IMG/VR virus record: IMGVR_UViG_3300018083_000033
Span: 1 to 56,326 of that record
Length of the DNA stretch: 56,326 nt
Direction: 5' to 3' (one strand)
From: a virus
Part shown: piece by piece, positions 25,252 to 32,446 of the stretch
Position numbering within the stretch: position 1 is the first letter of the stretch
How the letters are laid out: the number at the start of each line of letters is the position of its first letter
Made by a program: the position numbers and the translations under genes
Notes under the pieces: model-generated
Seen by the model: the letters and a program-made list of their open reading frames with translations, nothing else
Told to the model about the DNA's origin: nothing
The model's database searches: none

Positions 25252-25436
25252 GTAACTGGCTGAAGAAACTGAGCATGATTGGCGGCGTGGCGGTGGCGAT
25301 TGCAGGACAGGCGCAGGCGTTGCCCTTGCCGCCAAAGGCGCAGCCGTGGGTGGGCGCGATTGCGGGGATTGGGGCCGTGCTCGCGGGCCTGTATCACCCG
25401 GCACCGGCCGCGGCGACCGACCAGCCGCAGCCATGA
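25248..25436 (+). CDS. Small membrane protein, holin candidate
   Basis: A 62-residue protein with ATGA overlap at both ends. Two hydrophobic segments (MIGGVAVAIAGQAQALPL and WVGAIAGIGAVLAGLY) are separated by a short Pro-rich turn and followed by a Pro/Ala-rich tail. Two-segment, about 60-residue proteins of this type are often holins. Inference from topology only. Confidence 0.55.
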   Translation: MSNWLKKLSMIGGVAVAIAGQAQALPLPPKAQPWVGAIAGIGAVLAGLYHPAPAAATDQPQP

Positions 25437-25612
25437 CCTGGCTGCATTGGGTCTACGCCATGCGCACGCTGTTCCTCGATTACCTGCCGGGGATCTGTGT
25501 CGGTGTTGTCTGCGGCTTCCTGGCTGGCATGGCCTTCGGGGCCAAGATGGAACGGCGCAACAGACCGCGGCTGATGGGGCGGTTCACGCACAACGGCTGG
25601 TATCCCGAATAG
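25433..25612 (+). CDS. 59-residue membrane protein
   Basis: Starts at ATG 25433 in an ATGA overlap. Residues about 15-38 (LDYLPGICVGVVCGFLAGMAFGAKM) form one membrane segment with basic residues after it (ERRNRPR). Together with the preceding gene it may form a holin or antiholin pair. Confidence 0.55.
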   Translation: MTWLHWVYAMRTLFLDYLPGICVGVVCGFLAGMAFGAKMERRNRPRLMGRFTHNGWYPE

Positions 25613-25647
25613 CGCAACGGTAACGCAAGTCAACGTAACGGGAGCGT

Positions 25648-26511
25648 ATGGCGAAGTCGAAGCCGCGGAACCTTGTCGTCTTTTCTGATACTCACTCGGG
25701 TTGTCGATTCGGCCTGCTCGCGAAGGAAGGCATCCAAGTTGACGGCGGCGGGCGCTATCTGCCCTCTGAATTTCAACTCCAGATGTGGAAGCTGTGGCGC
25801 GAGTTCTGGGATGAGTGGGTGCCTGAAGTCACCCGCGGTGAACCCTACGATCTCGTCCACAACGGCGATGCCATAGACGGCGTGCATCATCGGTCCACGA
25901 CGCAGATCAGTCACAACCTCGAGGACCAGCAGCGCATCGCCGAAGCGGTGCTCGCGCCCGTCGTGGCGCAGTGCAAGGCCACTGGCGGCACCTACTACCA
26001 CATCCGCGGAACCGAGGCGCACGTTGGGCAGTCTGGCGAGTATGAGGAACGGCTGGCCCGCACGCTAGGCGCCAAGCCAAACGACGAGGGGCAGTATGCG
26101 CGGTTCGACCTGTGGAAGCGCGTAGGCACGGCCACCAAGCGCGTGCGCGCGCCGCTCGTCCATCTGCTCCATCACATCGGCACGACATCGAGCGCAGCAC
26201 ATGAGGCCTCGGCGGTCAATGCCGAGATGACAGCCTCGTATGTCGAAGCCGCCCGCTGGGGTCGTGAGCCTCCAGACTTCATCGTCCGCAGTCATCGGCA
26301 CCGCAGCATCGCGGTCGATCTGAGCTCTGCCAAGGGTTACGCCGCCGCGATTGTGACGCCAGCCTGGCAGGGCAAGACGCCGTATGTGTGGAAGATTCCC
26401 GGTGCTCGCGTCAGTGAGCCTCAGTTTGGCGGGATCTGTATCAGGCAAGGGGATGAGGAGTTCTTCTACCGCCGCAAGGTGTGGTCTATCGACCGGAGCA
26501 AAGAAGAATGA
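25648..26511 (+). CDS. Calcineurin-like metallophosphoesterase
   Basis: A 287-residue protein. The dinuclear metal motifs are in order: FSDTHSG (10-18, D-x-H), NGDAIDG (about 72, GDxx-type), RGTEAH (about 119, GNxxH variant with T for N), HHIG (about 175) and SHRHRS (about 215, GHxH variant). The GTEAH form is a visible deviation from canonical GNHD/E. It probably hydrolyses phosphodiester or phosphomonoester bonds in nucleic acids or nucleotides. GGGAG lies before the ATG. It is translationally coupled to the next two genes. Confidence 0.85.
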   Translation: MAKSKPRNLVVFSDTHSGCRFGLLAKEGIQVDGGGRYLPSEFQLQMWKLWREFWDEWVPEVTRGEPYDLVHNGDAIDGVHHRSTTQISHNLEDQQRIAEAVLAPVVAQCKATGGTYYHIRGTEAHVGQSGEYEERLARTLGAKPNDEGQYARFDLWKRVGTATKRVRAPLVHLLHHIGTTSSAAHEASAVNAEMTASYVEAARWGREPPDFIVRSHRHRSIAVDLSSAKGYAAAIVTPAWQGKTPYVWKIPGARVSEPQFGGICIRQGDEEFFYRRKVWSIDRSKEE

Positions 26512-26774
26512 GCGGCATCGATCGGGACGTGTGGCTCAAGGCGCTGGCGACGGCAGGCATCGACGACGGCGAAGACGATCAGGGCGCTGTGACCGTGCTC
26601 GAGTTCGCTGAGGCGATGAGCATGAATCGCTACACGGCTGGGCGGAAGTTGGAATCGCTCGTCGAGAAGGGCTGCGCGACCCGGACAAAGAAGTGGTATC
26701 GCACCAGCTACGGCCGGCGGTTACACATGACAGCCTATCGGCTGACGGAGCCTGCGCGGAAGGCCAAGCGGTGA
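26508..26774 (+). CDS. Winged-helix-like small protein
   Basis: An 88-residue protein with ATGA overlap to the metallophosphoesterase. VTVLEFAEAMSMNRYTAGRKLESLVEKGCATRTKKWYRTSYGRRLHMTAYRL is a winged helix pattern: recognition helix (NRYTAGRKLESLVEKG), then a basic wing. It probably binds DNA, but its partner sites are unknown. Confidence 0.65.
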   Translation: MSGIDRDVWLKALATAGIDDGEDDQGAVTVLEFAEAMSMNRYTAGRKLESLVEKGCATRTKKWYRTSYGRRLHMTAYRLTEPARKAKR

Positions 26775-27097
26775 GCCGCTTCGATCTTGAGGACTTGCTC
26801 GATGAGATGGCCCGCGGGCGCATCTGGGAATGCACCCTCCACGATCCGCGCTGGCAGTTGGACGGCTTGCAGGACGGCGAGAACATCTACATCGACCCGC
26901 GGCCGGCAGTGCTCGAGACGGTGGTCCACGAACTGCTCCACAGGCGATTCCCGAGACTCGGCGAGCGGCTGGTCACCAAAGAGGCGCGCAAGTTAGTCGG
27001 CGGGATGAGTGAGGCGCAAAAGGCACAATGGTGGCGCGCCTACTCGCGCATCAAACGCAAGGGCCGGCCAGTCAGGACGGCGGAAGATGTGGATTGA
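26771..27097 (+). CDS. HExxH-type putative zinc metallopeptidase
   Basis: A 108-residue protein from GTG 26771 in a GTGA overlap. VVHELLHRRFP near residue 53 supplies the HExxH motif. IYIDPRPAVLETVVHELLH resembles the ImmA/SprT-type arrangement (hydrophobic strand, then HE-x2-H). The protein is short, so it may be a minimal peptidase domain. ImmA-type proteases cleave phage repressors, but here it is far from the repressor and its target is unknown. Confidence 0.65.
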   Translation: MSRFDLEDLLDEMARGRIWECTLHDPRWQLDGLQDGENIYIDPRPAVLETVVHELLHRRFPRLGERLVTKEARKLVGGMSEAQKAQWWRAYSRIKRKGRPVRTAEDVD

Positions 27098-27188
27098 GCG
27101 CGCGATCCTCGGCCTGCTTGTCGAGGTCTATTTATTCTTCGCGATGGTCTGGTATGTCTGCAAATGCTATGAGCGCGACGATCGGTAG
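27087..27188 (+). CDS. 33-residue membrane peptide
   Basis: ATG 27087, overlapping the previous gene by 11 bases. Residues about 5-26 (RAILGLLVEVYLFFAMVWYVC) form one membrane segment, followed by a charged tail CYERDDR. It also overlaps the next gene by 20 bases. Compact packing supports it as real, but there is no functional clue. Confidence 0.45.
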   Translation: MWIERAILGLLVEVYLFFAMVWYVCKCYERDDR

Positions 27189-27369
27189 CTACGACGATCG
27201 GCAGGTGAACGCCGTGCTGAAGGTGTGCGTGGCGTGCAACCTGCCGTACTACTTTGGCGATCCACAGCGCACGGTGTGCGTGTCGTGTCGCTTTCCTATA
27301 GGGATGCCGTGGCGTGGGTGCCTCGCCTACAACCAACCGGGAGAACCGCTTGACGTCAGCACTGATTGA
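27169..27369 (+). CDS. Small zinc-ribbon-like protein
   Basis: A 66-residue protein from ATG 27169 (ATG 27154 is an alternative). CVACNLPYYFGDPQRTVCVSC is a CX2C...CX2C knuckle pair typical of a one-zinc ribbon. It is one of about a dozen such small proteins in this phage. Confidence 0.55.
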   Translation: MSATIGSYDDRQVNAVLKVCVACNLPYYFGDPQRTVCVSCRFPIGMPWRGCLAYNQPGEPLDVSTD

Positions 27370-27673
27370 GGCCAGAAGCAAGACCCACGGGAAGTTTGAG
27401 AACAACGCTCGCATCGCGCAATTTCTGCGGGCCTACTGGCGATCCCATCCGACGTGGGAGGACATGCCAGAGCAGCAGCGGGAAGCGCTCGACCAGATGG
27501 CCGGGAAGTTCTCGCGCATCTTCTCAGGGCAGGCGTCCTACGACGATCATTGGGCCGATTTGGCTGGCTATTCCGAGCTCGCGCGGGCGGCGTGCATGCT
27601 GCCGCCGATCGTGTCGCTGCCAGCCGGATTCATGGACGCCGCCGGAAACTGGAATAACAGATCGGATTCGTAA
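27350..27673 (+). CDS. DUF6378-like phage protein
   Basis: A 107-residue protein from TTG 27350, with GGGAG 6 bases upstream. EARSKTHGKFENNARIAQFLRAYW...QREALDQMAGKFSRIFSGQASYDDHWADLAGYSELA matches a common phage family (commonly written THGxFxxNA...QREAL-xxA-K-xRI-SG...DHW-D-AGYxxLA). The motif layout is reminiscent of MazG-like nucleotide pyrophosphohydrolases. Biochemical function is not established. Confidence 0.75.
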   Translation: MTSALIEARSKTHGKFENNARIAQFLRAYWRSHPTWEDMPEQQREALDQMAGKFSRIFSGQASYDDHWADLAGYSELARAACMLPPIVSLPAGFMDAAGNWNNRSDS

Positions 27674-29406
27674 TGCGAACACTGATAGCCGTCTTCCTGC
27701 TCTGGGCCTCGCCCGCCCTCGCCGCCACCTACACCGTAGGGCCGACTGATAACCTGCAAGCGGTCATCACCGCGGCACAGTGCGGGGACACCATCACCGT
27801 CAGCGCTGGCACCTATGCGGGCCCAATAACTCGGAGCGGCCGGTGTCCAGGGCCGGCCTACCTGACCATCCAGGCCGCGAGCTGTCCGCATAGCGGGCGC
27901 CCAGCATCAGGCAGCACGGCTGGGATGCCGGTGATTGCGTCCTCGCAGAGTGGCGATCTCTTCAAGGTGCTCATGAGCACGGATTACGTCCGTGTCGTCT
28001 GCCTTGCCTTCATCAACTCAGCGCCATTGCAGGACGCCGCGATCCGCATAGGTTCGGGCGGGCCAGACCAAGACACCGACGCGAAGATCCCGACACATAT
28101 TCAGTTCAATCGGATCGTCGTTGACAACGCTCTGGGCGCGCAGTTGGTGCATGCCATCAGCGGCAACGGGAACTTTATCGAAGTCACGGACTCGTGGATC
28201 GACAACGTGCATGCCGACCAGGACGCGCAGTGCTTCGTGTCGTTCAATGCGCGCGGGCCGATCTTGCTCGACAACAACTATTGCCGCGCTACTGGCGAAA
28301 ACTACCTCCTTGGCGGCGCGCGGGCCTATGTGCCGGGAGCCATCCCATCGAACGTCACGATCACGAACAATCTGCTCGAGAAGGACCGCGCCTGCGAATC
28401 GAACTCGTGGACCTGCAAAAACATCTTCGAGATCAAGGCGGGCCAGGATGTGGTGTTCCGCGGCAACATTCTCCGGCACTCCTACGTAGACGGGCAGATC
28501 GGGCAAGCGATCCTGCTGACGCCTCGAGGCTGGGCCGATCCGGCGGCGTGGACCCATATTACAAGGGTTGTCATCGAGCGGAACATCATCACCGATGTCT
28601 GCAATGGGCTGGCAATCACAGGCGAAACGGACGGGGAAGGCGGCGACGTCACCCTAAAGGACTCCGGCGATTGGACGTTCCAAGACAACCTGATTGTGCT
28701 CAACAATGCCGCGGTCGGGAACTGCGCCGGCAGCGGCGGGAAGTTCATCCAAGCCAGTCTCAGCCCTGACCATGTGACGATCCAGCGCAATACCATCATC
28801 AGCTTGGGATCGCCGTACTACATGACATATGGCGGGCAGGCTGGGGGTGTAAAGTCGAATGGGTTTGTCTTCGCTGACAACGTGATGGCCTATGGCAGCG
28901 CCCCGTTTGTGAGTGATGGCGGCGGCGGCACGATTGGCCTCAATTTCGAGTTCGGCACAACCTGGCAGTGGACGGGGAACTGCATCGGCGGACCCGCCCA
29001 AAACGGCGAGCCGACCGGCAACGGGAACGTGTACCTGGCTGATGCTCCGACGTTCAAGGCGCTGTTTAACGATTGGGCGGCTGGGGACTACAGACTGAAG
29101 CCTGGGGGCGCCTGCGCGGGCAAGGGGGTGGACTTCTCCAAGCTGCCCACGCTACCATCAGACGTGGGCACGTCTACCGTGCCGCCCCCAGTGGTGACGC
29201 CGCCCGCGCCGCCCTCAGTCCCGACCTTGTGTGAGGTGACGCCGCTTAAGGTGTCGGTGAGTCGCTGGCCCACCGGGCAGACCGGGAACAAGTCAGGGGA
29301 CTGGAACTCTGGCAGCTTCGCCATCGTCTCGGCCAGCTTTAAGTGGGCGCCGCTCAGGTTTGAGGGGGTGGATTCTCGGGGGTGTGCGGTGACGGTGACG
29401 CGCTAG
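27673..29406 (+). CDS. Secreted right-handed beta-helix protein (pectate lyase-like fold)
   Basis: A 577-residue protein. Residues 1-18 (MRTLIAVFLLWASPALAA) are a clear Sec signal peptide. YTVGPTDNLQAVITAAQCGDTITVSAGTYAGPI is the usual cap of a parallel beta-helix, and the middle has turn repeats (e.g. RIVVDNALG, NNYCRATGENY, RGNILRHSY, RNIITDVCNG, QDNLIVLNN, RNTIISLGS). The C-terminal region is Pro-rich (PPPVVTPPAPPSVP), then a small domain. A secreted beta-helix could cleave host polysaccharide; a catalytic triad is not identifiable by eye. Confidence 0.75.
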   Translation: MRTLIAVFLLWASPALAATYTVGPTDNLQAVITAAQCGDTITVSAGTYAGPITRSGRCPGPAYLTIQAASCPHSGRPASGSTAGMPVIASSQSGDLFKVLMSTDYVRVVCLAFINSAPLQDAAIRIGSGGPDQDTDAKIPTHIQFNRIVVDNALGAQLVHAISGNGNFIEVTDSWIDNVHADQDAQCFVSFNARGPILLDNNYCRATGENYLLGGARAYVPGAIPSNVTITNNLLEKDRACESNSWTCKNIFEIKAGQDVVFRGNILRHSYVDGQIGQAILLTPRGWADPAAWTHITRVVIERNIITDVCNGLAITGETDGEGGDVTLKDSGDWTFQDNLIVLNNAAVGNCAGSGGKFIQASLSPDHVTIQRNTIISLGSPYYMTYGGQAGGVKSNGFVFADNVMAYGSAPFVSDGGGGTIGLNFEFGTTWQWTGNCIGGPAQNGEPTGNGNVYLADAPTFKALFNDWAAGDYRLKPGGACAGKGVDFSKLPTLPSDVGTSTVPPPVVTPPAPPSVPTLCEVTPLKVSVSRWPTGQTGNKSGDWNSGSFAIVSASFKWAPLRFEGVDSRGCAVTVTR

Positions 29407-29545
29407 TGTGCATGCGATCTAGTTCGGCGCACTCGATTGCGGCCTTGATGCGCGGGATGCGGTATTCGTAAATTGCCCGCATGCGATCCGTAAACTCCTG
29501 AAGCTGCCGCCGAAACAGCGCGTCGAGTTCGGGTGTCTCACTCAT
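29354..29545 (-). CDS. Small leftward helical protein
   Basis: A 63-residue protein, last gene of a leftward cluster. A helical first half (TPELDALFRRQLQEFTDRMRAIYEYRIPRIKAAIECAELDRM) is followed by a Pro/Ser-rich tail. Its start overlaps the stop of the next upstream gene (ATGAGTGA). Its 3' end overlaps the beta-helix gene on the other strand by 53 bases. Confidence 0.55.
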   Translation of the reverse strand: MSETPELDALFRRQLQEFTDRMRAIYEYRIPRIKAAIECAELDRMHTSASPSPHTPENPPPQT

Positions 29546-29708
29546 CGGTCAGGACCACTTGTGGAATGGCGTCGATGATGGCGATGAGGACTTCGGCGAG
29601 CTGTTCCGGCGTGTCAATCTGACTGAGCGCCCAGCTTCGATCACCATTCGCGATGCGCTCCAGTCGGGCGCGCAGTTCGTCCAGCGGCAATCGGGCAGGC
29701 TCACTCAT
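29538..29708 (-). CDS. 56-residue leftward protein
   Basis: Reads MSEPARLPLDELRARLERIA..., SQIDTPEQLAEVLIAIIDAIPQVV, ending TDE. It shares with its two neighbours the ATGAGTGA stop/start overlap, which supports all three as one translationally coupled set. It is helical and amphipathic. Function is unknown. Confidence 0.55.
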   Translation of the reverse strand: MSEPARLPLDELRARLERIANGDRSWALSQIDTPEQLAEVLIAIIDAIPQVVLTDE

Positions 29709-29886
29709 CGGTCAGGCCCTCAGCGTCTACGTCTAGTCGGAGCGATTCAAATGTGTGGCAGTCCTCATCGCACTCGCCAGAGCAGTGCCCGTCTGTGAGC
29801 TCGCAACAGCCGCAGGCTGGACACGGGATTACGCCATGCTCAGCGCAGAAGTCGCTGTAGTCTTGGCGATCCTTGAACAGCGCCAT
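29701..29886 (-). CDS. Small leftward Cys-rich protein
   Basis: A 61-residue protein with 8 Cys: CAEHG...CPACGCCELTDGHCSGECDEDC. This arrangement could bind two metals. It overlaps the next gene downstream by the ATGAGTGA junction. Function is unknown. Confidence 0.6.
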   Translation of the reverse strand: MALFKDRQDYSDFCAEHGVIPCPACGCCELTDGHCSGECDEDCHTFESLRLDVDAEGLTDE

Positions 29887-29890
29887 CGGT

Positions 29891-30025
29891 TCACCGGAGC
29901 GGCAGCGATCCCACCAACGCCACCAGACAGAGCAGCACGACAGACACCCACAACGGCGCTTTCCCTAACGCACTGGCAATCGCCGCGACAAAGGCCGACA
30001 AGGCGAGCAGGAGGGTGATGGTCAT
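29891..30025 (-). CDS. 44-residue leftward membrane protein
   Basis: Reads MTITLLLALSAFVAAIASAL, a loop, then PLWVSVVLLCLVALVGSLPLR. There are two hydrophobic segments with a short GK linker. A TACACT sequence (30037-30032) ends 6 bases before the ATG, the same arrangement as other start-proximal -10 elements here. Holin-like topology, but far from the lysis region. Confidence 0.55.
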   Translation of the reverse strand: MTITLLLALSAFVAAIASALGKAPLWVSVVLLCLVALVGSLPLR

Positions 30026-30031
30026 GGCTCT

Positions 30032-30037
30032 AGTGTA
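30032..30037 (-). promoter_or_regulatory. Start-proximal -10-like element (leftward)
   Basis: On the minus strand GGC-TACACT lies 6 bases before ATG 30025. The same GCTACA core occurs in front of two other small genes here (30473 and 31708). No good -35 hexamer is seen. If used, the transcript would begin at the ATG. Confidence 0.3.
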
Positions 30038-30042
30038 GCCGA

Positions 30043-30459
30043 TTAGAAAACCAACCTACGTCCGCATCCATCGCAAAAGTCTGGATCGCGGTCGTCGTAG
30101 TCGCCATCGTCATCAGCCGGGAGCGAGTAGGTCACGCCGCGCTGGATCGTCGGGATCCTTAGTGGTTCACGTTCAGCGGTGCGATATTCCAACTGCGATC
30201 CTGAGAGCGCGATCCAGCCCTCTAAGTCTTCGCGCCGGAACGCATCGCCAGTCATCAGCCATTCTTTGATGACGAGGCCGATGTGCGCCACGGCTGCGGC
30301 GTCTGGATAGTAGACCGTGGCGCCGATGGTCCAGCCCTTAGGGTGGATGGCGCGAAGTTGGAGTTCCGCCATTGAATCAATCGGCGCCGCGCAACTCATC
30401 TCCGTCAACAGCCAGCCGTCTTGCGGCAGTGGTGGACGGCGCATACTGAATCGGGCCAT
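30043..30459 (-). CDS. Leftward protein with C-terminal Cys pair
   Basis: A 138-residue protein. Middle: AELQLRAIHPKGWTIGATVYYPDAAAVAHIGLVIKEWLMTGDAFRREDLEGWIALSG. C-terminus: YDDRDPDFCDGCGRRLVF, a CX2C knuckle. A TACAAT sequence 8 bases before its ATG is the best promoter candidate of the leftward cluster. No family is recognised. It is the longest gene of the cluster and the probable first gene. Confidence 0.6.
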   Translation of the reverse strand: MARFSMRRPPLPQDGWLLTEMSCAAPIDSMAELQLRAIHPKGWTIGATVYYPDAAAVAHIGLVIKEWLMTGDAFRREDLEGWIALSGSQLEYRTAEREPLRIPTIQRGVTYSLPADDDGDYDDRDPDFCDGCGRRLVF

Positions 30460-30467
30460 CGCGACTT

Positions 30468-30473
30468 ATTGTA
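30468..30473 (-). promoter_or_regulatory. TACAAT -10 element of the leftward cluster
   Basis: On the minus strand GCTACAAT ends 8 bases before ATG 30459 (5 of 6 to TATAAT). The -35 position (17-bp spacing) reads CGCCGA, which is poor, so the promoter may need an activator. It fits the same geometry as the other leaderless-type promoters. Confidence 0.4.
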
Positions 30474-30522
30474 GCGGATCAGCGCGTTGGTCGGCGCGGT
30501 AGCGCGCGGCTTTCGAGGGCAG

Positions 30523-30543
30523 CACAGGCTGACCATTCGCGAC
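30523..30543 (-). repeat. Dispersed early-region repeat, copy E
   Basis: Plus-strand CACAGGCTGACCATTCGCGAC. It shares 18 of 19 bases with 44419-44437. The reverse complement contains GTCGCGAATGG, the core of copies A, B and C. It lies in the 91-base gap between two leftward genes. Confidence 0.6.
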
Positions 30544-30550
30544 AGATCTT

Positions 30551-30775
30551 TTACCGGCACCGCGAGCAGGCGATCTTGGAATCCCGCACCTTGATCGGCG
30601 ACGTGCGGAAGAAGGGCCGCGCCTCATGGTAGCTGTCCAGATTCCTTTTGCAGTCTGGGCACTTCACCATCACGAGGCGCTGCGGCTGGTTCCATGTGGG
30701 CAGGGTGGCCGCGGCCGAAAGGCGAGAGAAGGCCCGCGCGAGGATGTCACGAATAGGGGACGCTTTGAGATGCAC
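30551..30775 (-). CDS. Leftward zinc-ribbon-like protein
   Basis: A 74-residue protein, with a shorter alternative start at Met36 (MVKCPDCKRNLDS). CPDCKRNLD...IACSRCR provides two CX2C pairs of a zinc ribbon. The first 34 residues are less convincing, and there is no clear ribosome site for either start. Function is unknown. Confidence 0.45.
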   Translation of the reverse strand: MHLKASPIRDILARAFSRLSAAATLPTWNQPQRLVMVKCPDCKRNLDSYHEARPFFRTSPIKVRDSKIACSRCR

Positions 30776-30913
30776 GCGGCCCAGATGGGCGGGAAGTGTG
30801 CCAGCTCGCCGTGACCGGCCCTGTCACTCGTTCTGGGGATGATGCTGGAGTCCGCTAGCTGCACGCCAAGGCTGAGCTAGTTGTTAAATTTTTTGACCGA
30901 ATTAAGTACCCCT
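30776..30913. other. AT-richer gap before the rightward control-region promoter
   Basis: This stretch contains no convincing gene. It has a local AT-rich segment (GTTGTTAAATTTTTTGACC, 30881-30898) that stands out in a GC-rich genome. It could be an UP-element for the promoter at 30914 or a site of DNA unwinding. Nothing else is seen. Confidence 0.3.
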
Positions 30914-30941
30914 TTGAACGGCTACACCTAGTCGGTATAAC
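30914..30941 (+). promoter_or_regulatory. Sigma-70-type promoter
   Basis: TTGAAC (30914-30919), 16-base spacer, TATAAC (30936-30941). The downstream gene starts at GTG 30988 after a 40-base leader with GGAGG. This is the first rightward promoter of the control region. Confidence 0.55.
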
Positions 30942-30987
30942 TTGCAGTCGCAACTTTTCCACTTTTACCCCTTCGGAGGCTTCCCGC

Positions 30988-31335
30988 GTGCCCCAGCGCC
31001 CCGGCCCGACTCTAGTAGCTTCTTCCTTCGCTCGGCCAGTAAACGCGGACCGGCGTTCGATGCGCGGGTATCGGGTGGTGTTCCGACAGGACCAACTCGA
31101 TGCGTGGTACCTGACGCGGCTGCTACTTCGCCTAAGTCCAGCTCGACGCCGCCAGTTAATGCTTCTGGGGGAATGTTTTCTTGGCACTGTCTCAGTTTGC
31201 CCTAGCGCTGCGCCTCACTGGACCGCAGACGACGCCAACGCCGAAGCGCGAAACCAATACCCGCCCACGCAAGAGACCAGATGGCGGGGTACAGAAATCC
31301 CTCCCTTGGAAGCGCCCAGACGCCGAGTGCGCTGA
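30988..31335 (+). CDS. Basic protein of unknown function
   Basis: A 115-residue protein from GTG 30988, with GGAGG 8 bases upstream and a good promoter before it. The middle (RGYRVVFRQDQLDAWYLTRLLLRLSPARRRQLMLLGECFLGT) is the best-structured part. The last 50 residues are low in hydrophobics. No family is recognised, and start and end parts could be less reliable. Confidence 0.45.
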   Translation: MPQRPGPTLVASSFARPVNADRRSMRGYRVVFRQDQLDAWYLTRLLLRLSPARRRQLMLLGECFLGTVSVCPSAAPHWTADDANAEARNQYPPTQETRWRGTEIPPLEAPRRRVR

Positions 31336-31429
31336 CCAACCAAAGAGCGAACCAGTGCCAGCCCTTCATCGCTTCTGCCCTCGCCTGAGGAGTATCACCG
31401 ATTCACTGTGCGGTATGCGATACTCAGGC

Positions 31430-31669
31430 ATGCCTAAGCGGTCACGCAAGCGGGATCTGTCCGCCGATCCGAACGTCTCGGCCTTCAAGGTGCTTCAGCG
31501 CACGCTCGCTGATGCCAAGCCTGCAAAGAAGAAAAATCCAGCCGCTGTGGCCCTTGGCAGGCTTGGCGGGCTGAAGGGTGGCAAGTCTAGGGCCGAGAAA
31601 ATGACTGATGAGGAGCGGAGCGCTAGTGCGTCAGCCGCGGCGCGTGCAAGATGGGCACGCAAAGGTTAA
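31430..31669 (+). CDS. Histone H1-like small basic protein
   Basis: A 79-residue protein from ATG 31430. AKKKNPAAVALGRLGGLKGGKSRAEKMTDEERSASASAAARARWARK is a very common small family (KNPAAVALGRLGG-KGGKARAEKL...A-AA-ARW), usually annotated only as hypothetical or histone H1-like. It probably binds nucleic acid. The operator at 31670 begins directly after its stop. Confidence 0.7.
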   Translation: MPKRSRKRDLSADPNVSAFKVLQRTLADAKPAKKKNPAAVALGRLGGLKGGKSRAEKMTDEERSASASAAARARWARKG

Positions 31670-31685
31670 GCGTGACCGGTCACGC
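31670..31685. promoter_or_regulatory. Palindromic operator 1 (GCGTGA-N4-TCACGC)
   Basis: GCGTGACCGGTCACGC is a perfect 16-bp palindrome. It ends 3 bases before the -35 of the promoter at 31689. The half-site GCGTGA and the spacing are the same as in operator 2 (33406-33421), so one regulator could bind both. Position just upstream of -35 suits activation or repression. Confidence 0.65.
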
Positions 31686-31688
31686 AAG

Positions 31689-31717
31689 TTGTCAATACTT
31701 GAACCGTGCTACATACT
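31689..31717 (+). promoter_or_regulatory. Sigma-70-type promoter, leaderless geometry
   Basis: TTGTCA (31689-31694), 17-base spacer, CATACT (31712-31717). ATG 31726 is 8 bases downstream of the -10, so transcription would begin at or within 2 bases of the start codon. No ribosome site is present before the ATG, in keeping with this. Confidence 0.6.
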
Positions 31718-31725
31718 GGACGCAG

Positions 31726-32142
31726 ATGTCTAGTCTGGAAATGAGTCCACCGGTGGCTGCAATCGCTCAGTGGGGCGCGCCCTCGCAGCAGGGGGGATGG
31801 CTTGCGCTGGCCCCTGTCATCGTATTGGACTGGGAAGTCCATTCACACAACCGAGCAGGGATCGAAGCACTCTACAAGTTGGATTCAGTCATCGAAAGCT
31901 TCGACGACGATGACTTCGATCACGTGATCGAAGTCCTGACGAGCGTCCTTGGCACCATCGACGGGTACATTCAGATTCGCGGGACCGGCACGATGCTCCT
32001 ACGAAAGATCCGAAGCCAGCGCCAAATAGTCTCTCAGGCCATAGAAGCGCTAAAGCGCGGCTATGCGCCAGGAACTGTTCCGTCAGAATCTGATCGCCTG
32101 ACTATCGCAAGTTCGCGGTTGCGCGAAATCGGCATTCGCTAG
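31726..32142 (+). CDS. Accessory protein of unknown function
   Basis: A 138-residue protein. Central region SVIESFDDDDFDHVIEVLTSVLGTIDGYIQIRGTGTMLLRKIRSQRQIVSQAIEAL is helical; no motif is recognised. It has its own promoter plus operator 1. Its stop codon interlocks with the stop of the convergent leftward gene (both read from CTAG at 32139-32142). Independent promoter, and less biased codons than neighbouring genes, suggest an accessory (moron) gene. Confidence 0.6.
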   Translation: MSSLEMSPPVAAIAQWGAPSQQGGWLALAPVIVLDWEVHSHNRAGIEALYKLDSVIESFDDDDFDHVIEVLTSVLGTIDGYIQIRGTGTMLLRKIRSQRQIVSQAIEALKRGYAPGTVPSESDRLTIASSRLREIGIR

Positions 32143-32441
32143 GTGCGAGTGCGCCCGGTTACCCCAGCGCTTTTCAGGTACCCCCAGAAGTTATCGAAGT
32201 CGGACTTCTGCTCGCAAAGCGCCACTGCCAAGGCATCGGCATAGCGCCGTTTTGCTGTGGCGCTCATGTTGTAGAAGTAGTCCTGCATCAGCTCGCAAAA
32301 ACGGGCCTCAGCGTCCTCCTCTCCGCGAGCGTCTAGAATCCCAACTAGAGTCTTAGCCAGCATCGATATTGGCGCATCATCCGAAGCGTTCTCCGCTAGC
32401 TGACGCAGCTTGCGGCTCGAGATGGCATCGAAGAGTGTCAT
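32139..32441 (-). CDS. Leftward accessory protein
   Basis: A 100-residue helical protein (AISSRKLRQLAENASDDAPISMLAKTLVGILD, EARFCELMQDYFYNMSATAKRRYADALAVAL). It lies 5 bases downstream of the winged-helix gene and is probably co-transcribed with it. Function is unknown; a small effector or immunity partner is only a guess. Confidence 0.6.
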   Translation of the reverse strand: MTLFDAISSRKLRQLAENASDDAPISMLAKTLVGILDARGEEDAEARFCELMQDYFYNMSATAKRRYADALAVALCEQKSDFDNFWGYLKSAGVTGRTRT

Positions 32442-32446
32442 CCGGC

